Below, piece by piece: positions 16,039 through 21,622 of a stretch of 21,622 nucleotides of DNA; the first letter of the stretch is position 1, and the number at the start of each line of letters is the position of its first letter. This stretch comes from DASUPK01 sp035456265. GTDB lineage: Bacteria; Actinomycetota; Thermoleophilia; Solirubrobacterales; 70-9. Where the stretch lies: positions 1 to 21,622 of the forward strand of contig DATIDP010000045.1 in NCBI GenBank assembly GCA_035456265.1. The letters run 5' to 3'. The position numbers and the translations under genes are program-made. The notes under the pieces were generated by a model that ran no database searches, was not told where the DNA came from, and worked only from the letters and a program-made list of their open reading frames with translations.

Positions 16039-16100
16039 ACGGATGTTCCGTGGGCGCCGCTGTCCGATCAGACGGATGTTGCATGGACGCCGTCGTCGAT
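16037..16100. repeat. Imperfect direct repeat, two copies of about 32 bp
   Basis: agacggatgttccgtgggcg (16037 on) and agacggatgttgcatggacg (16070 on) continue with similar gccgctgtccgat and ccgtcgtcgat. The first eleven bases are identical and the copies start 33 bases apart. It lies right behind the NmrA-like remnant and before the promoter region of the exported-protein operon. It could be a regulator-binding pair or a decay relic. Two copies are too few for a CRISPR. Confidence 0.6.
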
Positions 16101-16225
16101 TTCTCAAGCCAGAGAGGCAATGGGCCGACGCCGTTCAGCAGATAGCGCTCCGCATCAGGGCAGCCCCAACGGCGTGCGCTGAGCAGGGCCACTCAGAGAC
16201 CATCAATCGAATAGGGGAGCACCAC

Positions 16226-16720
16226 ATGAACACGCGAAAGAAGCGACTGATCGGCGCGGCGATGACGTTGCTCGTCCTCGGCGCTGTCGGTCTCGTCTAC
16301 GCGGCCTGGACCACCAACGGCAGCGGCAGCGGGTTCGCCCAGGCCGGCACCGCTCAGGACCTCTCGACCGTCGACGTGACGGTCGCGACCACGGGCGAGC
16401 TGTACCCGAACACGGATGGAACGGTGACGCTCAAGATCCACAACCCGAACCCCTACCCGGTCACGATCACCGATGTGACGGCCGGCTCGGGTGACGTCAC
16501 CGCGAGTGGCGGCATCGGGACCTGTGTCGTCACCGGGGTTACGTTCAACGACCAGCACGGGCTGACGATTCACGTCCCCGCCAACAGCGATTCGGACGTG
16601 GTCGAGCTCCAGAACGCGGCCCACATGTCGAACGAATCCGAGAACGGCTGTCAGGGAGCGGTGTTCACGATCCCGGTCGCGATCTCGGGCGCCAGCGCCG
16701 ACGCGGTCTCCCCCACCTAG
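16226..16720 (+). CDS. Exported Cys-pair protein, first of three (SipW/TasA-like N terminus)
   Basis: The 164-residue protein has a basic start (MNTRKKR), a hydrophobic signal helix (8-27) and then YAAWTTNGSGSGFAQAG, resembling the region after the cleavage site in SipW-dependent proteins such as TasA and camelysin. The rest (about 45-155) is beta-rich: DGTVTLKIHNPNPYPVTI looks like an Ig-like strand pair, and two cysteines (C100, C142) probably form a disulfide. The C-terminal MSNESENGCQGAVF segment is paralogous to the next gene's LTNEAPDGCQNVIF. AGGGGAG lies seven bases before the ATG, giving a good SD. No SipW-type peptidase is encoded in the window. Function is not known; a surface or fibre subunit is inferred. 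Confidence 0.75.
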   Translation: MNTRKKRLIGAAMTLLVLGAVGLVYAAWTTNGSGSGFAQAGTAQDLSTVDVTVATTGELYPNTDGTVTLKIHNPNPYPVTITDVTAGSGDVTASGGIGTCVVTGVTFNDQHGLTIHVPANSDSDVVELQNAAHMSNESENGCQGAVFTIPVAISGASADAVSPT

Positions 16721-16774
16721 GAAGGCCACCGGCGAGGCAACCCACCGACCGATGGCTCTGAACGTGGCCGAGAT

Positions 16775-16806
16775 GCGGTCCGGCGCCCCCCGGGGCGCCG
16801 GACCGC
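16775..16806. promoter_or_regulatory. Strong intergenic hairpin between the first two genes of the exported-protein operon
   Basis: A perfect 15-bp GC-rich palindromic arm pair (gcggtccggcgcccc at 16775-16789, ggggcgccggaccgc at 16792-16806) lies 54 bases after the first stop and 25 bases before the second start. There is no T run. It may stabilise the 5' mRNA segment or reduce read-through, so the first protein would be made in excess over the other two. Confidence 0.65.
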
Positions 16807-16831
16807 TCGCGCCGCGCAGAGGGGTCCGGAG

Positions 16832-17272
16832 ATGAGGCGATCGATCACAGCCTTGCTCGCCCTGGCGGCCGTGATGGGCGCGGCGACGGCGGGCTATGCC
16901 GCCTTGGGGGGAGCGGACCGGGGGACCTTTGTCCGGGCCAAGGTCGTGCCGTCGCCGGTTCGGGTGAGCGGCAACGTCAGGAACCTGTTCCCCGGGGTGA
17001 CCAAACCCCTGCCGATCCGGGTTCGCAATCTCACCAACGGCCCGGTGCTGCTGCAGTGGGTCGAGGCGATCGTCCGCCGGCCAAACGGCCGGTGCGGTCC
17101 GCGATACCTGCAGACCGAGCGCATCGTTCCCCAGCAACGGATCCCGGCACATGGACGGATCGATCTGCAGATGCCGATCACGCTGACCAACGAGGCGCCC
17201 GACGGCTGCCAGAACGTGATCTTCCCGCTCAGCTATCGCACCCGCGTCAACGTCCTCAGGGCCCGCCGGTGA
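16832..17272 (+). CDS. Exported Cys-pair protein, second of three (paralogue of the first)
   Basis: The 146-residue protein has a signal helix (about 4-24, ending AGYAAL) and a beta-rich domain. It aligns by eye with the 16226 protein: LFPGVTKPLPIRVRNLTNGP against LYPNTDGTVTLKIHNPNPYP, then C88 against C100, IPAHG against VPANS, and NEAPDGCQNVIF (C126) against NESENGCQGAVF (C142). The paired cysteines are 38 residues apart here and 42 in the first protein. The segment after the signal lacks Trp and is less Gly/Ser-rich. A GGGG tract lies seven bases before the ATG. Its stop overlaps the next start (GTGA). Likely a minor partner of the first subunit; no named family recognised. Confidence 0.72.
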   Translation: MRRSITALLALAAVMGAATAGYAALGGADRGTFVRAKVVPSPVRVSGNVRNLFPGVTKPLPIRVRNLTNGPVLLQWVEAIVRRPNGRCGPRYLQTERIVPQQRIPAHGRIDLQMPITLTNEAPDGCQNVIFPLSYRTRVNVLRARR

Positions 17273-18645
17273 GCACGATGCGACTGCGAGCCACCCTCGT
17301 CGCGTCAGCGCTTGCCCTACTCGGCGCGCTTGTTCCTGCATCCGCCCCCGCCAGCTGGAACGGCGCGGCATCGGGCTCGGCATCAGCCAAGGCGCGCAGC
17401 CTGGGCTCGGTCGCTCAGCCGACGACGTCGATCGCGAACCGAGACGTAACCGTCAGATGGACGGCCCCGGGCTCTGGCGCGCCGGTGACCGGATACCTCG
17501 TCCGGCGCTACGACGAGTCCGGAAACGCACAAACGACCGGCGCCGGCTGCTCGGGGACGATTGCCACGACCAGCTGCACCGAGACCGCGGTGCCGCCGGG
17601 GACGTGGCGCTACCGGGTGACCTCCGTGAACGCCAAGTGGCGCGGCCCCGAGAGCGCGGCGAGTGCGCCTGTCTCGGTGCTCGTAGCGCAGAGCCTCACG
17701 ACCAGCGCCTGGGAGATGCGCGACGCGTCGGCGGGCGGCTCCGAGGTCAACGTCTCGGATCCGATCGCGTTCGCATCCGACGGTCGCACCGTGACCACCT
17801 CCACTCCGCCGACCTCGTTCAACACCGGCCGCTATCTGGAGGTCGACTTCAACGGGCCCCTGCCGACGAACGCCTCGCCGACCTCGGCCACATTCAATAT
17901 GCGCTTCGCGGCCGGCGCGGGCTCGGGCACCGCATGCTTCTACTTCGACCTTCGGCGCGCGTCGACCAACGCCGTGCTCGCCACCCACGGGAGCGCGGCC
18001 AATCCGGTCGGGTGCGTCACCGGGACCGCGCAGACGAGCCTCTCCACCGCGCTCCCCGCCGTTTCCTCGACCGCGATCGCCAACGATCTGCGTGTGCGCG
18101 TCTACGTCCGCAGCTCGGGCGGCGCCGCCCCGGTCGTCGATCAGGCTGCGGCCTCGGTCGTCACCAGCCGAGGTACCTTCGCCCTGTATGACGAGGACTT
18201 CACGGACCAGCTCGGCCGGCGTGCGACGACCGGCACGTGGCCGCTGGTGGCAAGCGGGGACACGACTTATGTCAGCGCCTCGACCTGGCCCACCGCCTTC
18301 TCATCGAGCCGCTATCTGCGGCTGACGTTCCCCACCTATGTGGCGAGTGGCGCGACCGTGTTCGGCGGGTCGTTCCTGCATCGGTTCCGGCGCTCCGGAG
18401 GCGGCTCCGCATGCTGGTATCTCCAGGTCCTGCAGGGCACGACGGTGATCGGCACCCACGGCAGCGCCGCCTCGCCGATCTCTTGCACATCGGGCGGCTC
18501 CTACCGGAGCGACACCGTTTCGCTGCCCGAGATCAATAGCCCGGCGCGTGCGAACGGGGCCGTGTTGAAGATCTACGTGCGCAGTACGACGGGCGGCAGC
18601 AGCGAGCATGACCAGGCGGACCTGACGATCGACTACGCGAACTAG
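17269..18645 (+). CDS. Exported multidomain protein: Fn3-like domain plus two copies of an unrecognised beta-rich domain
   Basis: The 458-residue protein has a signal peptide (to about 27), then SWNGAASGSASAKA, echoing the mature N terminus of the first protein of the operon. An Fn3-like domain (about 50-137) has VTVRWTAPGSGAPVTGYLVR and YRVTSVNAKWRG, with two extra Cys (C94, C103). Two homologous modules follow (about 184-298 and 343-456): each has a [NS][TS][SG]RYL strand, an AC[FW]Y strand, THGSAA[NS]P with a second Cys (C223/C249; C382/C406), and a final [RK][VI]YVRS strand ending DQA. The GTG start overlaps the previous stop by four bases; ATG 17278 is a second choice. Probably a large surface or adhesive component. 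Confidence 0.8.
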   Translation: MSTMRLRATLVASALALLGALVPASAPASWNGAASGSASAKARSLGSVAQPTTSIANRDVTVRWTAPGSGAPVTGYLVRRYDESGNAQTTGAGCSGTIATTSCTETAVPPGTWRYRVTSVNAKWRGPESAASAPVSVLVAQSLTTSAWEMRDASAGGSEVNVSDPIAFASDGRTVTTSTPPTSFNTGRYLEVDFNGPLPTNASPTSATFNMRFAAGAGSGTACFYFDLRRASTNAVLATHGSAANPVGCVTGTAQTSLSTALPAVSSTAIANDLRVRVYVRSSGGAAPVVDQAAASVVTSRGTFALYDEDFTDQLGRRATTGTWPLVASGDTTYVSASTWPTAFSSSRYLRLTFPTYVASGATVFGGSFLHRFRRSGGGSACWYLQVLQGTTVIGTHGSAASPISCTSGGSYRSDTVSLPEINSPARANGAVLKIYVRSTTGGSSEHDQADLTIDYAN

Positions 18646-18700
18646 CAGAGGCTGCTGGCCGCAGGAGCGGTACCGTCCGACACGATCTCCGGGCCCTCGT

Positions 18701-18733
18701 AGCCAAAGGGCCCTCTCTCGAGGGCCCTTGGCT
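18701..18733. terminator. Large hairpin after the exported-protein operon
   Basis: agccaaagggccctc (18701-18715) pairs with gagggcccttggct (18720-18733) around TCTC, with a single bulged A. It lies 55 bases after the operon stop and immediately beside a tRNA-like 3' fragment. It probably ends the operon, though no T run follows on the plus strand; read on the minus strand, it would sit where a tRNA terminator usually sits. Confidence 0.6.
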
Positions 18734-18760
18734 GGTACCGGGGGGATTCGAACCCGCGCG
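18733..18760 (-). other. Fragment resembling the 3' end of a tRNA (possible attachment-site scar)
   Basis: On the minus strand the bases read cgcgcgggttcgaatccccc, then cggtacca: a T arm (GCGGG-TTCGAAT-CCC) plus an acceptor 3' strand and A discriminator. The D arm, anticodon arm and 5' acceptor strand are missing; upstream is instead the end of the dirigent-like gene. tRNA 3' ends are the usual attachment sites for integrative elements, so this may be a leftover half-site. Not enough to name the tRNA. Confidence 0.55.
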
Positions 18761-18763
18761 TGG

Positions 18764-19231
18764 TCAACCGATCAGATGGAAGACGAAGTCGAACTTCGTC
18801 CCTTCCGGGTTGTGGTACTTGAGCTCCATCTCGCCACGGGCGTTGCGGTACGCCCCCGTGCCTCCGGTGATGGCGAGGACGCTGTCACCCGTGTCGGAGA
18901 ACGGGCCCTCGACCGTGATCTGTCCGGACGGCAGGAACGTCGTCCAGGTGCATTCCCAGGAACTGCCCACGACGATGCGGACACACGATCCCTGGTCGGT
19001 CCCGACTTTCTGCGTGTCGGCGGCATTGAAGACGTCGTTGCCGAACGTGAGGATGTTGCCGACGTCATCTCCGGCCGTTCCGTTGGTGACGGCATCGGTG
19101 GTCGCGTGTTCGACCACCGCGATCGTACGACCCGCGGCGTGGTGACCCTTGCCCTTGCCCGCGCTTGCGTTCACCGAGACCGCGAGAACAGCCGCGGCCA
19201 CCAGGAGCGCGGCGGCGATTACCCGCTTCAT
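18764..19231 (-). CDS. Exported allene-oxide-cyclase/dirigent-like barrel protein
   Basis: The 155-residue protein has a signal peptide (MKRVIAAALLVAAAVLAVSV, cleavage near ASA) and an eight-strand-barrel sequence with the typical FGNDVFNAADTQKVGTDQG, CTWTTFLPSGQITVEG and ITGGTGAYRNARGEMEL strands of the AOC/dirigent-like family. Bacterial members have no known reaction; plant relatives bind hydrophobic ligands or guide radical coupling. Two Cys (in SCVRI and ECTWT) could pair. AAGGAGG lies five bases before ATG 19231, so the GTG six bases further upstream, at 19237, is not the start. About 240 bases on the upstream side hold its promoter and no evident gene. The stop is followed after three bases by the tRNA-like fragment. 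Confidence 0.82.
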   Translation of the reverse strand: MKRVIAAALLVAAAVLAVSVNASAGKGKGHHAAGRTIAVVEHATTDAVTNGTAGDDVGNILTFGNDVFNAADTQKVGTDQGSCVRIVVGSSWECTWTTFLPSGQITVEGPFSDTGDSVLAITGGTGAYRNARGEMELKYHNPEGTKFDFVFHLIG

Positions 19232-19477
19232 CTCCACCTCCTTCTAACTCGAGCCGGTGGGAGCAAAGCCCTCGCGAACCACCCATCTCACGCCGGCTCT
19301 GCTTTGGCTGCACAGGCGGATAAAAAGTCGCGAGGACCACCACGACGCTAACACTCGACCAAACACATGCGTCCAGCGGACCCCGATCCTCGCCGGCGCG
19401 ATCACCGTCCGCAGTTCGAAGGTCGAGGCCGCACCGACCGGTTATGCAAGCTTTCGGCCCCCAGCCAAGACATCCGG

Positions 19478-19987
19478 TTAGGTTTCGAGACCGAGCCGTT
19501 CGGCCAGCCACCCGGCCTGGCTGGCGCGCTCGGCGCGGTACGCCTCGGCGCCCGAGATCTCCTCGGCGATCCTCGCGGCGACGAAGCCGAGGAGCGCCGG
19601 GCCCTCCGGGAAGGAGGGTTCGATGACCGCGTCCCAGGACTCGAGCGGCGGCGCGACGCTGAAGGCGAGCTCGTGGGCGCGGTCGGCGCACATCCGCGTA
19701 TAGACGTCGCGGAGACCCTCGTCCCAGGCCTCGATCCGCCGTAGGAGACGAGCGCGCGAGGCCACCAGCTTGCTGCGGCCTTCCACGATCTCCCCCGCGA
19801 GTTCGACCTCGTACAGGGTGGGCCCCACCCAGAACGGCATGTCGGAGACGCGACATGCATGAACCCCGCTGCGGCAGAGATCGGGGGGCGCGTCGACCCA
19901 CCCCCCAGGCTCCCCCTCGGGGAGGTTCCAGCGAAAACCGGTGAACGCGCTCGTCCCGTCAGGGCGCAGAAACTTGTAGGCGATCAT
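19478..19987 (-). CDS. Uncharacterised protein in a sigma-factor operon
   Basis: The 169-residue soluble protein opens with AYKFLRPDGTSAFTGFRW and has LCRSGVHACRVSDMPFWVG and LYEVELAGEIVEG, a pattern I have seen in conserved actinobacterial proteins without function (possibly the DUF7666 type). The second half is helical and Glu/Ala-rich. ATG 19987 overlaps the anti-sigma stop by four bases (ATGA), so it is third in a translationally coupled operon behind the ECF sigma factor and its anti-sigma factor. It could be an extra regulator or the effector of that regulon. There are two Cys (in LCRSGVHACR), perhaps redox- or metal-linked. Confidence 0.75.
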   Translation of the reverse strand: MIAYKFLRPDGTSAFTGFRWNLPEGEPGGWVDAPPDLCRSGVHACRVSDMPFWVGPTLYEVELAGEIVEGRSKLVASRARLLRRIEAWDEGLRDVYTRMCADRAHELAFSVAPPLESWDAVIEPSFPEGPALLGFVAARIAEEISGAEAYRAERASQAGWLAERLGLET

Positions 19988-20235
19988 GACTGGCGCCGCT
20001 CCCTGAACGCGGTCAACAGAGGCTGCAGAACCTTGTCCGGCACGTGCACCTCCCGGAGCCGATTGCCCGTCGCAATCGTCCTCCGCATCTCGTCGAGGTA
20101 CCAATCACAGCCCTCGCAGAAGTTGACGTGCTGCTCCAACAGCTCCGTCTCCTCGACCGAGAGCGCACCGTCGAGGTACTCGGTGACCTGTTCCACCAGC
20201 TCCTGACAGGTGATGTGGTCCGGCGAGCTAGCCAT
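19984..20235 (-). CDS. Zinc-binding anti-sigma factor (zf-HC2/ZAS)
   Basis: The 83-residue protein has the anti-sigma zinc motif: an upstream Cys/helix (ITCQELVEQVTEYLDGAL) then H-x3-C-x2-C in EQHVNFCEGC, with Zn bound by these. There is no membrane helix after it, so it is a soluble ZAS protein, a class that often senses oxidants by releasing zinc and freeing the sigma factor. The ATG is set by GAGAGG seven bases upstream, and overlaps the end of the sigma gene by eight bases. It should bind the ECF factor encoded directly before it. Confidence 0.92.
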   Translation of the reverse strand: MASSPDHITCQELVEQVTEYLDGALSVEETELLEQHVNFCEGCDWYLDEMRRTIATGNRLREVHVPDKVLQPLLTAFRERRQS

Positions 20236-20914
20236 CCAGATGCCTCTCCAGCCCCGCGCGAACCTTGGAGCGGGCACGGTGCAGCAGGACCCGTTGATTG
20301 ACGGCCGATATGTCGAGCACTTCGCAGACCTCGTCCGCGCTGCAGCCGGCGATGTCGCGCATGGTGATCACCGCACGCTGGGCATCTGGCAGCTCCTCGA
20401 TCCGCTGCTTGGCCACATCCAGGGTCTCGCGCCCGAGCAGCGCTTCCTCGGGCAGGGAGCTCCAGTCGCCCGGATAGGCGTTCCAGTGGCCGGCGAACGC
20501 TGCGCCGGGCGGGCGGAATCGATCTGCCTCCACTGCAGGCTCGTCCTGTTCGTTCCCCAGCGAGGAGAACGGCACACTGCGTGCCTCGCGCCCTCCGCGC
20601 CCCATCGCGGTATTCACCAGGATCCGCAGGATCCAGGTCCTCAGGGAGGAGCGGCCCTCGAAGCGGTCGATGCCCTTCACCACGCCGAGCCACGCCTCCT
20701 GCGCCACCTCCTCGGCGACGGCGCGCGTCCTGACGTAGGTGCGGGCGACGGCAATCATCGTGCCGTGATGGGTCTCGACAAGCGCCTCGAAGGCGCGTTC
20801 GTCACCCGCGCGTAACCGCGCCAGAAGGTCGCTCTCCTCAGCGACCACCGCACCACTCAGCTGGTCTTCCTCGACCGGGCTCACCTTTGAGGTTTGCGAC
20901 TCTACCTGCGACAT
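20228..20914 (-). CDS. ECF-family RNA polymerase sigma factor
   Basis: The 228-residue sigma factor has region 2 (about 42-105: AFEALVETHH, AEEVAQEAWLGVVKGIDRF, LRTWILRILVNTA) and region 4 (about 165-222: IEELPDAQRAVITMRDIAG, SAVNQRVLLHRARSKVR). The linker between them, about 108-164, is unusually long with Pro/Trp-rich content (RPPGAAFAGHWNAYPGDWSS), a feature of some actinobacterial ECF groups paired with ZAS anti-sigma factors. The N-terminal extension of about 25 acidic residues is poorly conserved. The start is uncertain: no SD precedes ATG 20914. The 83-base region shared with the divergent DoxX-like gene must hold its promoter; I could not identify an ECF-type -35/-10 pair there. Confidence 0.93.
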   Translation of the reverse strand: MSQVESQTSKVSPVEEDQLSGAVVAEESDLLARLRAGDERAFEALVETHHGTMIAVARTYVRTRAVAEEVAQEAWLGVVKGIDRFEGRSSLRTWILRILVNTAMGRGGREARSVPFSSLGNEQDEPAVEADRFRPPGAAFAGHWNAYPGDWSSLPEEALLGRETLDVAKQRIEELPDAQRAVITMRDIAGCSADEVCEVLDISAVNQRVLLHRARSKVRAGLERHLDG

Positions 20915-20997
20915 CTGGAGGGCGCTGGGGCAGCAGCTGGCGGCGGAGAGCCTCCCAACAGTAACGTCGCTGCGCGGCTCGGGACTTTCTCCTCTGA

Positions 20998-21399
20998 ATG
21001 TCGGATCTCAGGGGAACAGCGAGTATCGCAGCCGGGTTGGTCTTCCTGGGATTCGGGATCGCCAAGTTCGTGAACCATGCGAACGAGGTGGACTCATTCC
21101 GCACCTATGGGCTGCCGGCGCCCGACGCGTTCGTCTACGCGATCGGGACCATCGAAGTGGCCGGGGGCCTGCTGCTGATCGCTGGCCTCGCGGCCCGCAC
21201 CGCCGCCCTGGCTCTTGCCGTAGACATGGTCGGGGCGATCGCCGTCTCAGGCATCAAGGAGGGAGAGCCGATCAGCCTCACTCTGGCCCCGGTCCTGCTC
21301 GTGATCATGATCGCCGTGCTCTGGGCGGGCCCTGGGCGCTGGCCGCTCAGCCGGCGAAGCTCCCCGCCGGCCAGGGCGCGCCCTGGTAGCGCTCGATGA
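20998..21399 (+). CDS. DoxX-like integral membrane protein
   Basis: The 133-residue protein has four membrane helices (about 8-25, 43-62, 65-83, 92-110) of the DoxX/DUF417 pattern, with AGLVFLGFGIAKFVNHAN at the start (the family's typical K-F-x-N/H motif) and IGTIEVAGGLLLIAGL in the second helix. Family members have been linked to thiosulfate oxidation and, in mycobacteria, to detoxifying redox complexes; no partner lies beside it. It diverges from the ECF sigma gene, whose regulon it may belong to (inference). The final 18 residues overlap the convergent gene and look like random high-GC coding, so its true end may be less significant. No SD precedes the ATG. Confidence 0.85.
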   Translation: MSDLRGTASIAAGLVFLGFGIAKFVNHANEVDSFRTYGLPAPDAFVYAIGTIEVAGGLLLIAGLAARTAALALAVDMVGAIAVSGIKEGEPISLTLAPVLLVIMIAVLWAGPGRWPLSRRSSPPARARPGSAR

Positions 21400-21622
21400 C
21401 GGGCCCCGGTGGCGGCGGCACTCTGGAGAAGCAGTCCGCGCGCACCGTCGTCGCCGGGAACAGCCGGGCGAAGGGATCCTGATCAAAGAACCGCGGCTCG
21501 GTCGCCACGGTGACGGCTCCGGCGCAGCGGCTCTCGTCGAGCGAGAAAGTCGAGATGCAGACCAGATCGTCGCCCAGCATCGGGATCCACGAGGCGAGCG
21601 CATCCCTCCGCGCCTGCTGCAC
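21347..21622 (-). CDS. Hypothetical protein, cut by the window edge
   Basis: The frame is open from 21347 to the last base, so the N terminus is missing or starts on the GTG at the very edge. The 91 residues visible contain MLGDDLVCISTFSLDESRCA and a Pro-rich end (FSRVPPPPGPVIERY). I do not recognise it. It converges on and overlaps the DoxX-like gene by 53 bases, so one of the two ends is perhaps shorter than drawn. No membrane segment is seen. Confidence 0.5.
   Translation of the reverse strand: MQQARRDALASWIPMLGDDLVCISTFSLDESRCAGAVTVATEPRFFDQDPFARLFPATTVRADCFSRVPPPPGPVIERYQGAPWPAGSFAG

Noticed and set aside
16037..16100. Possible CRISPR
   Set aside because: Only two imperfect copies with no spacers and no cas genes in the window.
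16193..17383. Minus-strand 396-codon open frame
   Set aside because: It would cover the exported-protein genes on the opposite strand; Arg/Asp-rich with no motif, while the plus genes have signal peptides and SDs.
19257..19481. Plus-strand 74-codon frame between the dirigent-like gene and the sigma operon
   Set aside because: Composition is unlike coding DNA, no SD and no known motif; the segment is better seen as promoter and spacer.

Overview
The window is high-GC bacterial DNA with dense genes, GTG/TTG starts, 4-base stop/start overlaps, and many genes lacking a clear Shine-Dalgarno (SD) sequence. The gene families present (DUF3556, the MEDS-ATPase regulator, an ECF sigma/zinc anti-sigma pair, a DUF7144-type membrane protein, a holin-phosphodiesterase fusion) point to an actinomycetote, possibly of the Thermoleophilia (Solirubrobacterales/Gaiellales). 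The phylum is fairly secure; the class is inference. Most of the window reads as ordinary chromosome with scars of gene loss and possible integration.

Layout. Bases 1-320 hold a possible C-terminal coding scrap, tRNA-Glu(CTC) with its terminator on the minus strand, and tRNA-Leu(CAG). Bases 337-4401 (minus) hold a degenerate EAL-domain protein, then a coupled pair: a DUF3556 membrane protein and a phytoene-dehydrogenase-like FAD oxidoreductase. Bases 4526-6557 (plus) hold a secreted sulfatase, a 34-bp tandem duplication across its stop codon, and the remains of a lactate 2-monooxygenase-type gene. Bases 6544-8400 hold a MEDS-ATPase regulator (minus) diverging from a secreted GH25 lysozyme (plus). 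Bases 8417-9974 (minus) hold an AI-2E-family permease and a SpoIIAA-like protein. Bases 10010-12846 (plus) are a coupled pair: an UlaG-like metallo-hydrolase and a holin-like membrane domain fused to an alkaline-phosphatase-superfamily enzyme. Bases 12897-14583 (minus) hold small membrane and stress proteins, including a SHOCT protein and a universal stress protein. A Gfo/Idh/MocA oxidoreductase follows, then a non-coding stretch with an NmrA-like gene remnant and an imperfect repeat.

The most unusual region is 16226-18645: three consecutive genes for exported Cys-containing proteins. The first two are diverged paralogues. The third has an Fn3-like domain and two copies of an unrecognised beta-rich domain. 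All three have a similar Ala-rich segment just after the signal peptide, recalling SipW/TasA-type exported fibre proteins, though no dedicated signal peptidase is present. The locus looks like a small surface-structure or fibre operon. Immediately downstream are a strong hairpin and a fragment resembling the 3' end of a tRNA, a possible attachment-site scar.

The right end (18764-21622) holds an exported allene-oxide-cyclase/dirigent-like protein, an overlapping three-gene operon (ECF sigma factor, zinc anti-sigma factor, uncharacterised protein), a DoxX-like membrane protein, and a hypothetical gene running off the edge.
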